NCBI RefSeq assembly: GCF_039555335.1
Contig: NC_092631.1
Coordinates: 3,997,501-4,061,500, forward strand
DNA: 64,000 nucleotides
Direction of reading: 5' to 3'
Source: Amphiura filiformis
Lineage: Eukaryota > Echinodermata > Ophiuroidea > Amphilepidida > Amphiuridae
The notes below the pieces were generated by a model, which searched no databases, had not been told where the DNA came from, and saw nothing but the letters and a program-made list of their open reading frames with translations. Of this stretch, positions 52,310 through 63,600 are shown one piece after another. The position numbers and the translations under genes were made by a program. Each line of letters starts with the position of its first letter. Positions within the stretch are counted from its first letter, which is position 1.

Positions 52310-52690
52310 GTAGTCTGCATCTCATCTTGTGGGAACAAGGATCTCTATTTGGTTGGATCATATCACATATTATTGTACACTGTAATGGTAAACACTGATG
52401 AATTATATGATGGCCATTAACATCCTGAGAGATGCTAAAGGACCTTGTGGTAAGATGTAACTTCATCCAATTCAGTTTAGCTAATCTGTATCTTATTTTG
52501 TAGTCTGCATCTTATCTTGTGGGAACAAGGATCTCTATTTGGTTGGATGATGTCACATATTATTGTACACTGTAATGTTAAACACTGATGAATTATATGG
52601 CAGCCATTAACATCCTGAGAGATGCTAAAAGACCTTGTGGTAAGATGTAACTTCATCCAAATAAGGTTAGGTAATGGGTCTATGCATCCT
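52310..52690. repeat. 190-bp direct tandem duplication
   Basis: TAGTCTGCATCT(C/T)ATCTTGTG starts units at 52310 and 52500; units are nearly identical through GGTAAGATGTAACTTCATCC. Confidence 0.9.
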
Positions 52691-52784
52691 ACACAAGTAC
52701 AAATAAACACAATTGCTTGGAATGCTCGCTACAAGAGGTAAATGAATATATTATATAGGAGGTTTGACTTGTTAATATGCAATT

Positions 52785-52985
52785 AGAGAATAAAGGTATT
52801 GGTTTTAGCCCCTGGAGTGCATCTATCGTCTCATATAACACGGGCGACATCATTATTATAAGTAAAACAATGAGGCGAAGCCGAGTTGTTTTACGCCAAA
52901 AATAATGATGTCGCCCGTGTTATATGAAACGATAGATGCACGACAGCGGCTAAAAACAATACCTTTATTCTCATTCTTAAACACT
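52785..52985. mobile_element. ~200-bp palindromic element
   Basis: GAATAAAGGTATTGGTTTTA and TATAACACGGGCGACATCAT are mirrored on the right around GAGGCGAAGCCGA. Strong hairpin. Confidence 0.85.
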
Positions 52986-53205
52986 TCAATTCAAATAGAA
53001 ATATAAGTATATTACAAATTTTAATCAAATTAAATCCTACATTTTATAAGGAACTACCTAGGGCTTAAAATCGACCAGTCCCGTTGTTGCTATGCGCCTC
53101 TCGATTGGTTCAAATAGCGAGCATGCGTATCGCGTTGATGCACACACGCTGACCCGTGTAAGAACCAATGAGATTGCAGGAACGTTCTCAAGTGTTTAAG
53201 AATAT
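52975..53205. repeat. Second inverted pair abutting the palindrome
   Basis: TTCTTAAACACTT at 52975 and AAGTGTTTAAGAA at ~53191 enclose a GC-richer block. Possibly the outer part of the same element. Confidence 0.5.
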
Positions 53206-53404
53206 ATTCTGTTACCTGCTTTTAGTTGTAGCGAGCATTCGTTCCCCATTGTGAAAATCAGAGCAATTTGTAGATGTGATGACACTGCTAAACTGTCGCT
53301 ATCAATCATCCCCATTATGTTTGTTCTAGTGCGGATGCGTAACCCTGTGACTTACCTTATTTGTTTAATGCTGGGGTAACAATTTTAACAAAGCTTTATC
53401 AGTC

Positions 53405-53472
53405 AAAGCTGGTAGTCTGATAAGGTATTGGACTAGAAGCTTGTGGGTTTGAATCCCATGCTGGCACATTTC
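53405..53472 (+). mobile_element. tRNA-like SINE head or tRNA pseudogene
   Basis: GCTGGTAGTCTGAT...ATTGGACTAGAAGCTTGTGG and B box GGTTTGAATCCC, ending CATGCTGGCAC. The acceptor-stem pairing is poor and the D-arm irregular, so it is not a functional tRNA gene. Confidence 0.5.
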
Positions 53473-54016
53473 CTTGTGTTTTTCCAGTTGAGTTTTGCGC
53501 ATGCCAGTATTTCATTTGTATGTTGCCTAGTTTAATTGTAACACTTTGGGTTGGTTAACACTTCTCTCTTCTAATTGTAAATTCTTTACGAATTACATTT
53601 TATCACCTGTATGTCATTTTGTGGGAACAAGCTTCTTGGTACAATATAGAGTGGAATAAACTTAATTTATTACAAACAGAGTGTGGCTGTATAAACTGAG
53701 AAGTATCATTTTGTGTCAATTTTAAAGTTGTCCATGAAATCAACAGCTTGTGTGACGGGAATCGGAGGATGTTTAAATATATTCCCATAACCCAATCGGG
53801 TTTATATGTCTGCATTTTGTACACATGTTGTACAGTTGACCATACCTTGCATTGGGATTGTGTGCAAATATCTGGTGTTTTCATCCTTTTATTTAACATT
53901 CAAAACATTGAGACTTATGAATAAAATTAATGCAGTGGGACATTATGAATGTTTTCTATAAGAAAATCTAATTTAATTTGATAAGTCTTGACTATTAGCT
54001 CGTTGGCTGCAATTTT

Positions 54017-54860
54017 GAAATTACCATTTTGTGTGTGTGGTAATGGGGACTTTGCCTTTAAAATTAGGTTATATTGATCAAATTTCCCAATCATAGTGCA
54101 TTGTAGGAATGCCTTTAAGCCTCCTCTGGAATAGTCTGGTATTACTTTGTCATCAATGATTCTTGTGCCATGTGGCCTGGGATTTGCAGTCACAGGCTAG
54201 CACTGATTTACCTACTTGCCAGTGGAAGGGGATTTCTTGTTGGACTCTCATCCACTTGGACTTGCCTTATCACACACAAGCTATCAAGAAACCAACAAAT
54301 TATATATATCTTGTGGATTTTACAAGTATGTACTTGCTATTTATTCAGAATCTTTGTAAAAATCTTCAAATATTGTTCACTACTGCATTCCATTATCAAC
54401 CAATAGTTAATAACTTAAACTATCAATATTTATATATTTTTAAATATTGATTTTATAATTATGATAATTGCAATAGAAGTATATAATATGTTCTGAACAA
54501 TAGAAAAAATAACCTTGTATAAGTTCATAAGCTTCCCAATATTTTTCTGCATAAAATCATTTGGGTTTTTATGTTCAAACATATCTGTGATTAATTTAAA
54601 GGCAAGCATAGAGAATACTATGAAAATATGTTGGCCAGCTCAGTAGGAAGATTGCAAAATAAACAAATTTACTGTCTATGAGTAATGGTTGAAATAATTA
54701 TAATACGAGTTGAAAGATGGGTTGTTCCCTTTTACGAGCTGATACTGCAAGTGAAAAGGAACAGTTCACTTTCACTTTATATTTCTACCATTAGGCCCTA
54801 CACAAATTGAAGACAGTTAATATTCGTTTTATATCACTCATACATACTATAATTTTTCCA
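54017..54860. repeat. Segmental duplication, copy 1
   Basis: Blocks AAATTACCATTTTGTGTGTG through CTCATCCACTTGGACTT (to ~54264) and TTCCCTTTTACGAGCTGATA (54724-54850) recur in order at 56150-56840. Confidence 0.9.
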
Positions 54861-55274
54861 GAACCATTTGCACTTATTTTTCAGCAGAATACCAAGTTTT
54901 GTCATGACATAATTCATACTTATTTAACTACAACTAAATCAGAGAGTCATGCATGCATACGGCACTCCAGGAAGCAACCTCTTCCCTGCTTGTGCACATC
55001 ACACATACTAATGGTGTTGGTTGATGGTCAAAATTGAACCACCACCCAACAAATTAAACTGTCTAGAATTTATTTATGACCCCATGAGCGATATAATAAA
55101 AATGGCCAAATCTTGTAAAACAATCACAGAATTATTCAGGTATGTATGAACAGATATTCAATTAAGAATAAAATTTGGACAATCTTCCTGTATGTCCTAT
55201 TTTTGCACCCATAATTAAAAAACAACTTTAACTGACCTGAGTTAGTAGGTTTATTTGCTCTAGGAGTAGTGACA
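54861..55274. other. Intergenic, no features seen
   Basis: A/T-rich; a 76-codon frame (54807-55037) has no recognised domain. Confidence 0.45.
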
Positions 55275-55608
55275 TAAGAGGATTAATTACCATAGCAATG
55301 GTTCACTTGAATGTATTGCCCTGCACTAGATGCACGCTGTACCTTTGCATTGGACAATTGATTATCAAAGAATAAGCATAAAGACCTGGATCGTAATTCT
55401 ATAGAAATTTCAAAATATCCATGTACATTTCACTTGTACCTGTATGATTAGTGTCTTTAAAAAGAGCTGTATTGTATTCAATCTATGATTACACACATAT
55501 ATTGGCATGATAGGTGATGAGTGCAGCCTGCTTATAGTGCAGACCAATAAGATTCAATCGCTATGGTAATCAATCCTGTTATCACTACTTCTACGGTGAA
55601 TTACTAGC
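55275..55608. mobile_element. Dispersed inverted-repeat element, copy of 22453-22745
   Basis: GGATTAATTACCATAGCAAT at the left and CGCTATGGTAATCAATCCTG at the right form terminal inverted repeats. Confidence 0.75.
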
Positions 55609-56149
55609 AAATTTAAATATGTGAAACTTAAAATAATTCATTTGTTGTCAACTAAAGCATTTTTATGCGCCCTTGTGTTTTAACAAGTTGGTGCATGATG
55701 TTAAGTCAACCATATTTCCAGCTACAAATTTCTCACTTGATTTTAACTTTTCACCTCTTGGAAAAATTCTTGCAAAATAGAGTAAAATCAGAGTGAGTAT
55801 AGCAACAGTCCAAGCCAGATTGATTAACTCCTACTTATAGTATAAAATAAAGTAAATTGGTTTCTGTATACCAATCATTGTCACTATACTCTGATCAGCT
55901 CGTAATAGGCGGAACTCATAACATCGTGGATTGATATAGAATGGCGTACACACAGCTGGGCGCAGCACCTACGTGAACTGCGATTTGCGTAATGCATGAA
56001 TGACGCGCGCTATTGTGAATTTACGCGTGCGTAAGTTGGAACTTTATTGACTCGCACAGTAACAAAAACCGAATAATTGTCGCCTATTAAGAGCTAATTA
56101 TAGTTTATTAATATCACACTAGCCTTTGCAAAGGAGAAATGGCGGTTTT

Positions 56150-56840
56150 AAAATTACCATTTTGTGTGTGTGGTAATGGGGACTTTGCCTTTAAATTGAT
56201 CACATTTCACAATCATAGTGCATTGTAAGAATGCCTTTAAGCCTCCTCTGGAATAGTCTGGTATTACTTTGTCTTCAATGATTCTTGTGCCATGTGGCCT
56301 GGGACTTCACAGGCAGTCACAGGCTATAGTCAAATGCAGCAAACCTTTGACGAGCACGACTACCGTGATGTTGCAAATTCGGAGCTATCAATGCGTACGG
56401 CGCACAGTTCATTCATAAATTTCCACTCGGCAACAGCAGATCGCCTCAGCAGCCAATCAGAGACAAGTGCGTCCTACGCAGTAAATACGCGATGCATATG
56501 CGCTCGTCAAAGGTTTACTGCATTTGATTATAGCACTGATTTACCTACTTGCCAGTGGAAGGGGATTTCTTGTTGGACTCTCATCCACTTGGACTTAAAA
56601 GGCAACATGTTTGGCAGCTCAGAGTGAAGATTGCAAGATATAAAAAATTAACTGTCTATGAGTAATGGTTGAAATATAATATGAGTTAAAAAATAAAATG
56701 AATTGTTCCCTTTTACGAGCTGATACTGCAAGTGAAAAGGAACTATCCATTTTCACCGAGTGATTATATTTCTACCATTAGGCCCTACACAATTTTAAGA
56801 CAGTTAATATTCGTTTTATATCACTCATACATACTACTTG
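56150..56840. repeat. Segmental duplication, copy 2
   Basis: Matches 54017-54860, interrupted by the 56327-56530 insertion. Confidence 0.9.
56327..56530. mobile_element. 204-bp inverted-repeat element with paralogous empty site
   Basis: Ends TCAAATGCAG(C/T)AAACCTTTG then ACGAGC inverted, one mismatch. Copy 1 of the duplication reads GGCTAGCACTG without it, so the insertion postdates the duplication; a TA target duplication fits. Confidence 0.88.
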
Positions 56841-57387
56841 CAGCCTTTTAAAAAACTGGGGTTTTTTGCACAAGCATGGTATCCACCTCGGAATACAAGT
56901 GGCTCTTTGCTGAATAATTCATCAAAATTGGGAGTTTCTGATAATATAAATATTGTTACATTGACCTCTTTGAAAAAGACCTCTTGACAAAACAATTCAT
57001 TTTGTGCATCACATGTACACTCTATTTGCACCTACAATAAACTGCACATTGGGTAGTGTAGTAGTGAGGTGCAACTTGCTGTGCACTCACAACAGGTTAC
57101 ACAAACTTGTGCTTATAAATTTATTCACATGATCTTTGAACAACAATGTTCACATTATGCAACTTGACTCCTGATCATAAACCAACACCGAAAAGATGGT
57201 ATACAATACAATGTCACTCATAACAGACTCATCATCATTTAAATAATATTCTGTCCTCAAGAAGGCCTCAACAGGGAATTGCACATACAACAAGCATGTG
57301 GTAGGTACAAATGTGATCTAGCAACCTGTTTCTGTCATTAGAGACTCAACATGGCTGTCATTTCAATTGTTATACCATTCTGGTTGG
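56841..57387. other. Intergenic between ABCB6 and ELAC2
   Basis: Nothing recognised; probably includes ELAC2 downstream sequence. Confidence 0.45.
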
Positions 57388-57393
57388 TTTATT
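57388..57393 (-). promoter_or_regulatory. Candidate ELAC2 polyadenylation signal
   Basis: AATAAA on the - strand, 55 nt beyond the ELAC2 stop codon. It is the nearest canonical hexamer; cleavage would fall about 57360-57375. Confidence 0.55.
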
Positions 57394-57447
57394 CCATAGG
57401 GTCTATAGGTTCTGCCTCTTTGAGAATGATCAGTATATGGATGTACT

Positions 57448-57603
57448 TTAAGATGACTTTTCAGCCAGCTTGGCCAGGTTTTCTAGGTATTCCCTCTCTT
57501 CTTTCTTATGTCTCTGTTTAATCATGTCACTTATCTTGTCAGCAAATAGATGGTTTAAGACTGGTAGAAATTTGGGTAAGATTGGTAGCTCTGAGAAAGA
57601 GAC
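57448..57603 (-). CDS. ELAC2: ELAC2 last exon and stop
   Basis: Encodes VSFSELPILPKFLPVLNHLF, then ADKISDMIKQRHKKEEREYL and a short tail, with TAA at 57448-57450. It aligns with the MPKLIPPLKALF segment and charged tail of vertebrate ELAC2 but is shorter at the C-terminus. Confidence 0.9.
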   Translation of the reverse strand, partial: VSFSELPILPKFLPVLNHLFADKISDMIKQRHKKEEREYLENLAKLAEKSS

Positions 57604-60600
57604 CTGTACATGACAAAATGGATGGATGGTTGATTACATGTAAGAAAAAAAAAAAAAAACCTGTTTTACTGGCCATACAGACCCAGAATTTGCTTTTTGG
57701 AGATTTTTTTTATAATTTTGCTCAAATAATGTAAAATCTGCCATTTTGTGACCAAAATGTATTAATTTTGGCTGAACATTTTTAGAAAATATATTTGCAA
57801 AAAATCTTCAGATTTTTGAGATTTTGGTGAATTTTTAGGGTAATTTTAGCCTCCAGGGAAAAAAAAGAAAAAAGACTGACCCTACTTGAAAGGTCCATCC
57901 GCCCGTAGACCAGGTTTTTTTTTTTTCATCGCCTAATAGGGCAAAATTGAACTATGTCCAGAAAATACATGAATTGATAGATTAATTGATCAAATTGACC
58001 TGAATAATTGACCAACTGGCTGACTGACAATTGATGGATTAACTGATTTGTTGATTGATTGATTAGAATAGGGAAAATTAAGATTTTCTTAACCTATAGA
58101 GAGTTCCCGTGTTTTCAAGCGGAACGGACTACAATAGTGTTTATAACGTGATTCGCACCGCCGTATTCCTCATTCCTTTGATTTGGTCAATGACCCTATT
58201 GGTGCTACATTCTACAAAATAACATTTGCTAATTATTGCGCGAGTGTTGGTATTCTGAAAATTGTAAACGGAGTTTAGGTTTCCCTCCAAGATGGCGGGT
58301 AACCCAAAACACGGGAACTCTCTATACACGGAAACTGCATGAATCATCAATTGATAGGATTAGCCAACTCATTAGTTGATTTTTAATTGATTACAAACAA
58401 TAGGCAAGATTAAATATTCTACACAGAAAATGCATTAATCTTTTATTGATTGGATAATTACTTGTCAACAGTATACCTAGATGTTAATTTTGATACATTT
58501 AGAAGTTCTTACATCACTATAACTATCCATAATAAAAAAAAATCACATAAATCATTTTTTTACCCTGCCCTTAACTCGCACAAACCAGGCCTTTAACAAT
58601 ATTTTATAGACATATGTAGAATACAAAATACATTGTACAGCAGTTTCACTTACTCTCATGTTATCATATGTGATGCCAACTTGCCCTTTGACCTCAGATT
58701 TGAAATATGGAATCCTCATGTAGCGCTGGCTGAAGTGAGTTAGCAATGTAAACTTAGCATTCATTCTATTACCAACATCAATTGCTTCTGATATCATGCT
58801 GCAAATAGAGGATAATAATAACAACATTAATGTGATAAAATTATTGCAAAAAGTCCAAATCAAAGCAAAATATAGACAAGGGTTTTACACAGGTTAGCTC
58901 AATTTTTTTTGCTGGGCCCTATGGGATGTTATTTACTCACTCATGCATTTGTCTTGAGCAAATCTAGGTCACTAAGTACATGTACATAGCAGCCTCAGGC
59001 CCCAAACTTGAGGGCCCTTCATGATCTGGTGATAGTTTCAGTAGAAAGGTCAGGGCTCTTCATGATCCAGTGGTAGTTTCGACCCCAGAGGTCAAATGTT
59101 GAATGAAACAAGATACGAATATAGCTCACTATAATGAAAGATAAAAAGACTAGTTTGCGTCTGACGTCATCTGTCAATCAAACTCCGAGCACGGTTTGTT
59201 TACAAGTGTCGTGATGATATGAGTTGCTGAACACGGCAGTAAAACCGGTCGCCTTATTGTTAATTTTGCACCATCAAACATACAAACCATCTCAAAAGTT
59301 AGGTCTTTATAGTAGGAAACTTTCTTAACCGAAGGCACCATGTCCACAATGCCTAGAAAAGCTGCTTTTTGCCTTGTAAAAGTACGTAATTTCAATTTTT
59401 TCGCCATTCACTGCTATTCCTTTTTTCCGATCAGCACCAGCCAGATGAATCGACCTTACTTATACACGCTATTAGCCAATCAAGGATCGTAGAGAATTTT
59501 ATTGACAGTGACGTCAGACGCAAACTAGTCTTTTTATCTTTGTCTTTCATTATAAGCAGCCTCAATAAGCCTCAAACTTGGCAGGCAGATACATGTTCCT
59601 TGGGGGCACTTTATGATCCACTGGTAGGATTTAACAGGCAGATAGGAGTGAAAGCCCTTCATGTTCAAGCCTACTTTGTAGTCCCTTGTTGATCAATAAA
59701 TAAGCGCCCCTTACATCCACAGTGACTGCTCTCAACCCAGGGTCCAGCTCAAACAGAATACTGGTCTTGTTACATATACATGCAGTAGCATATCATTCAA
59801 TTATAAACTGAGCTCAAAAAGAAACTTATAATTTTTTACAACTTGTGAACCACAAGGTCATATCTTAAAATACTGTCGATCAAAATGAACCAAAATTACA
59901 CACAGGATTACCTTAATACTCTACTCAAAACACATGTCAGTAACCAAGCAGTTGTCCAACTGACACAACAGCAAAATGAACTGTCATGGGACAGCTTCCT
60001 GGACTTCCTTCACTTTCACAGCCCAACATTTGGCACCCAGGACAAAAAATCTGTGAGAATGCACACAATATCCTTGCACAAATGATGAAACGGTGCTGCT
60101 TTCTGCTTTTCATACACTTTTTTCATGAAACAAGGCTGGGCTGTGAATGTGGCCCAGGAAGCTGTCCCATGTCAGTGCATTTTGCTGTTGTGTCAGTTGG
60201 ATAACTGCTTGGTTACTGACATGTGTGTTACCTGTGTCTTTTTTCAAAGGCTTCTTCATTCATTCCGTCTTCTAGAGTTGCCTCGTGGATTAATACATCA
60301 GCATTTTGACCTGAAAACAAACCAAAATAGAATATGCAAACTATAACAACTGGACAAAAATAATAGAAATGTGATGAGGAAAATTGTCCACTTATAAAAT
60401 AAAATGCTAACACAGTTATAGTGTATTAATCCATGCCCCTTATAACCCGACCCATATTTTTGCGAAAATCCATAAATTGCACAAGAAAAAAATCCATGCA
60501 GATGCTGCAGTCTAAAACTTGCATGTTTATCTTGCACAAATGATCTGACATGAAGGTATTTGCAAAATATTCAGATATTACAATAGGCTGTTTATTGTGC

Positions 60601-63600
60601 AGTACCCTGACTAAGCACACTTCCAACCTAAGCTCTATGTTGAACTACAATATGGGAATTAGTTATGAACAGAGATGAGGGGACATATCAGCTTAGTTAC
60701 TCACCTACTTGACTAATTTAAGTGATGGCATGCAGTCTCCTGAGTAAGCAAGTTTCCAACCCGACCTATGGGTTAGTACCATGGCATGGGAATTATTAGA
60801 ACAAAGATGAGGCGACATATCAGCTTAGTTACTCACCTACTTGACTAATTTATGTGATGGCATGCAGTCTCCTGAGTAAGCAAGTTTCCAACCCGACCTA
60901 TGGGTTAGTACCATGGCATGGGAATTATTAGAACAAAGATGAGGGGACATATCAGCTTAGTTACTCACCTACTTGACTAATTTATGTGATGGCATGCAGT
61001 CTCCTGAGTAAGCAAGTTTCCAACCCGACCTATGGGTTAGTACCATGGCATGGGAATTATTAGAACAAAGATGAGGGGACATATCAGCTTAGTTACTCAC
61101 CTACTTGGACTAATTTATGTGATGGCATGCAGTCTCCTGAGTAAGCAAGTTTCCAACCCGAGCTATGGGTTAGTACCATGGCATGGGAATTATTAGAACA
61201 AAGATGAGGGGACATATCAGCTTAGTTACTCACCTACTTGGACTAATTTAAGTGATGGCATGCAGTCTCCTGAGTAAGCAAGTTTCCAACCCGAGCTATG
61301 GGTTAGTACCATGGCATGGGAATTATTAGAACAAAGATGAGGGGACATATCAGCTTAGTTACTCACCTACTTGGACTAATTTATGCGATGGCATGCAGTC
61401 TCCTGAGTAAGCAAGTTTCCAACCCGACCTATGGGTTAGTACCACAGCATGAGAATTGAAACAGTGACGCACTGGAACTGTGTCAAACTGAAAAATAAAT
61501 GACATATGTGTACATATCCATATAAAAAAACGATGTACTTGTCGGCTGCTACATGTGTCTCTTTTTACATAATAGCTAGGAAGAAATACCAGGCTCATCT
61601 TAAGTGGAGGTCATTTCAAATCATCCCCAAGTCACATGGTTTAGGAATTCAGAGAACATTCCATAACCATGTGACTTGGGGATGATTTGAAGTGACCTCC
61701 ACTTGAGATGAGTCTGGTATTTATTTCTAGCTATAGTATTATGTGAAATGAGACACATGTAGCAGCCGACAAGTGCATTGTTTTGATATGGATGGACACA
61801 TATATGCAATTTAATATTAGAATTACACCACAAACATAATATCAGCAATTACTCTGAAACCCATACTCACATCCTCACTCTCAGAATGGTTGAAAGTTCA
61901 TTGTAAACTAAACAAAAGAAAAGTGATGCATAAAACTACAGAACCCTGTTACTGATTGAATTGAAATGAACACAGTAAATCTTCAAAAAGAGCCCCAATC
62001 AAACAATTATTTGAATTTTCTGCACCAAATTCATTGAACAGGATACCATGAACTCTGTCATGTTTGTGGTATCTATGGAGATCAAATGTGTATCAACAAA
62101 TACACCAGGCACAAAAAGAAACTCGTCAGTTATATTCATCCTTGCTGTTCAATAACTTGATAATTTTGGATTCTTCTGAAATATACATTTTGTTAATTGG
62201 ACTTTGCTGTCTCATTTGACACCCTGTTCGTGAAAAACGAACAAGATTTGACCAAGATATGCGCCTCCGAAGCCTCAAACCCCAAAATCAAAAGTTGCAT
62301 TTTCAACAATTTTCTTTGGGAACGCATCGTTGTATTGCACACAAGCACCACAGGCCAATCAATAAAGCACACAGTGTAACAGGCACAATTGAATCGTTAA
62401 AATTGCAACTTTTCATTTTGGGATTTGAGAGTTTGGAGGCGCATATCTTGGTCAATACTTGCTCAATGTTCACGAACAAATGAGAAAGAAAAGTCCAATT
62501 AACAAAATGTATATTTCAGAATAATCCAAAATTATCAAGTTATTGAACAGCAAGGATGAATATAACTGACGAGTTTCTTTTTGTGCCTGGTGTAGTTGAG
62601 TCATGCATCCATTGGACATGGGTGTGCCTTAACCTTATCGGCACTAGCCAGTTTGGGCAAGTTATCATCCTGACAGGAACTTTCAACTACCCAGTGCAAC
62701 AATATACTTGTTGAATAGGCTAAATTTTCCTGCTTGCAGGCTAGTGAGGGCCAAAATCACTTTAAGGGGGTACTACACCCCTGCCCAATTTTTGCATTTA
62801 TCTCAAAAATTATAGCGCATTGGTGACAAGTAAGATATGTATATTATAGGGGCAAGGACTACAATTACTGCACTGGAAATTTTATTTCAGCACAGACAAC
62901 AGTTGTGGAGTTACAGTCAAAAATGAGGGGAAACCAATATTTGATCAATAAATCAATAACTACTTGCCTTGAGTTGCTGAATTTTCAGTGCAGTAGTTGT
63001 AGTCCTTGCCCCTATAATATACATATCTTACTTGTCACCAATGCGCTATCATTTTTGAGAATAATGCAAAAATAGTCACAAAATTGGCAAGGGTGTAGTA
63101 CCCCCTTAAATATTTGTGTTTGAGTGCAATGTTTACCGTACATTTCAGAGCTGTTCAAGGGCCCACTACAATTGTGAGAAAACCGGATCTGGTCCAAAGA
63201 CCACCTGCTGACAACCCCTGGTTTAAATACATTCCTGCCAGTACATGAATGTCTTCAGCTTTGTTGCAAAAATATCACCTAATAACTGGTAGAAAACCAA
63301 TATTCAACTAGAATTACGCGGTTCGTAATTAAGGTGGCCCCCACAAAACTATACACCACATGAGGCCACCATATACTATCACAATACCAAGTTTGAAGTT
63401 GATCGGTGATTGCGTTTAAGCTGGAGAGTGGATTAATGAAAATGAAGGCAAAACAGGGCCAAAAATGCAAAAAGATGAATTACCCCATTTCATAAATGTT
63501 TATGTAAGATTAAAATGGTCACCTATAATGTTGCTATACAATACATTACCTGTGTAAGGTCTAATAGTTCCAATAATGATTTCACATGAGGACTGGGAGA

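Noticed and set aside
53405-53472. Functional tRNA gene
   Set aside because: B box is present but the acceptor and D arms do not pair properly; more like a SINE head.
59174-59407. 77-codon - strand gene
   Set aside because: Lies wholly within an inverted-repeat element in an ELAC2 intron; no recognised family, at most transposase debris.
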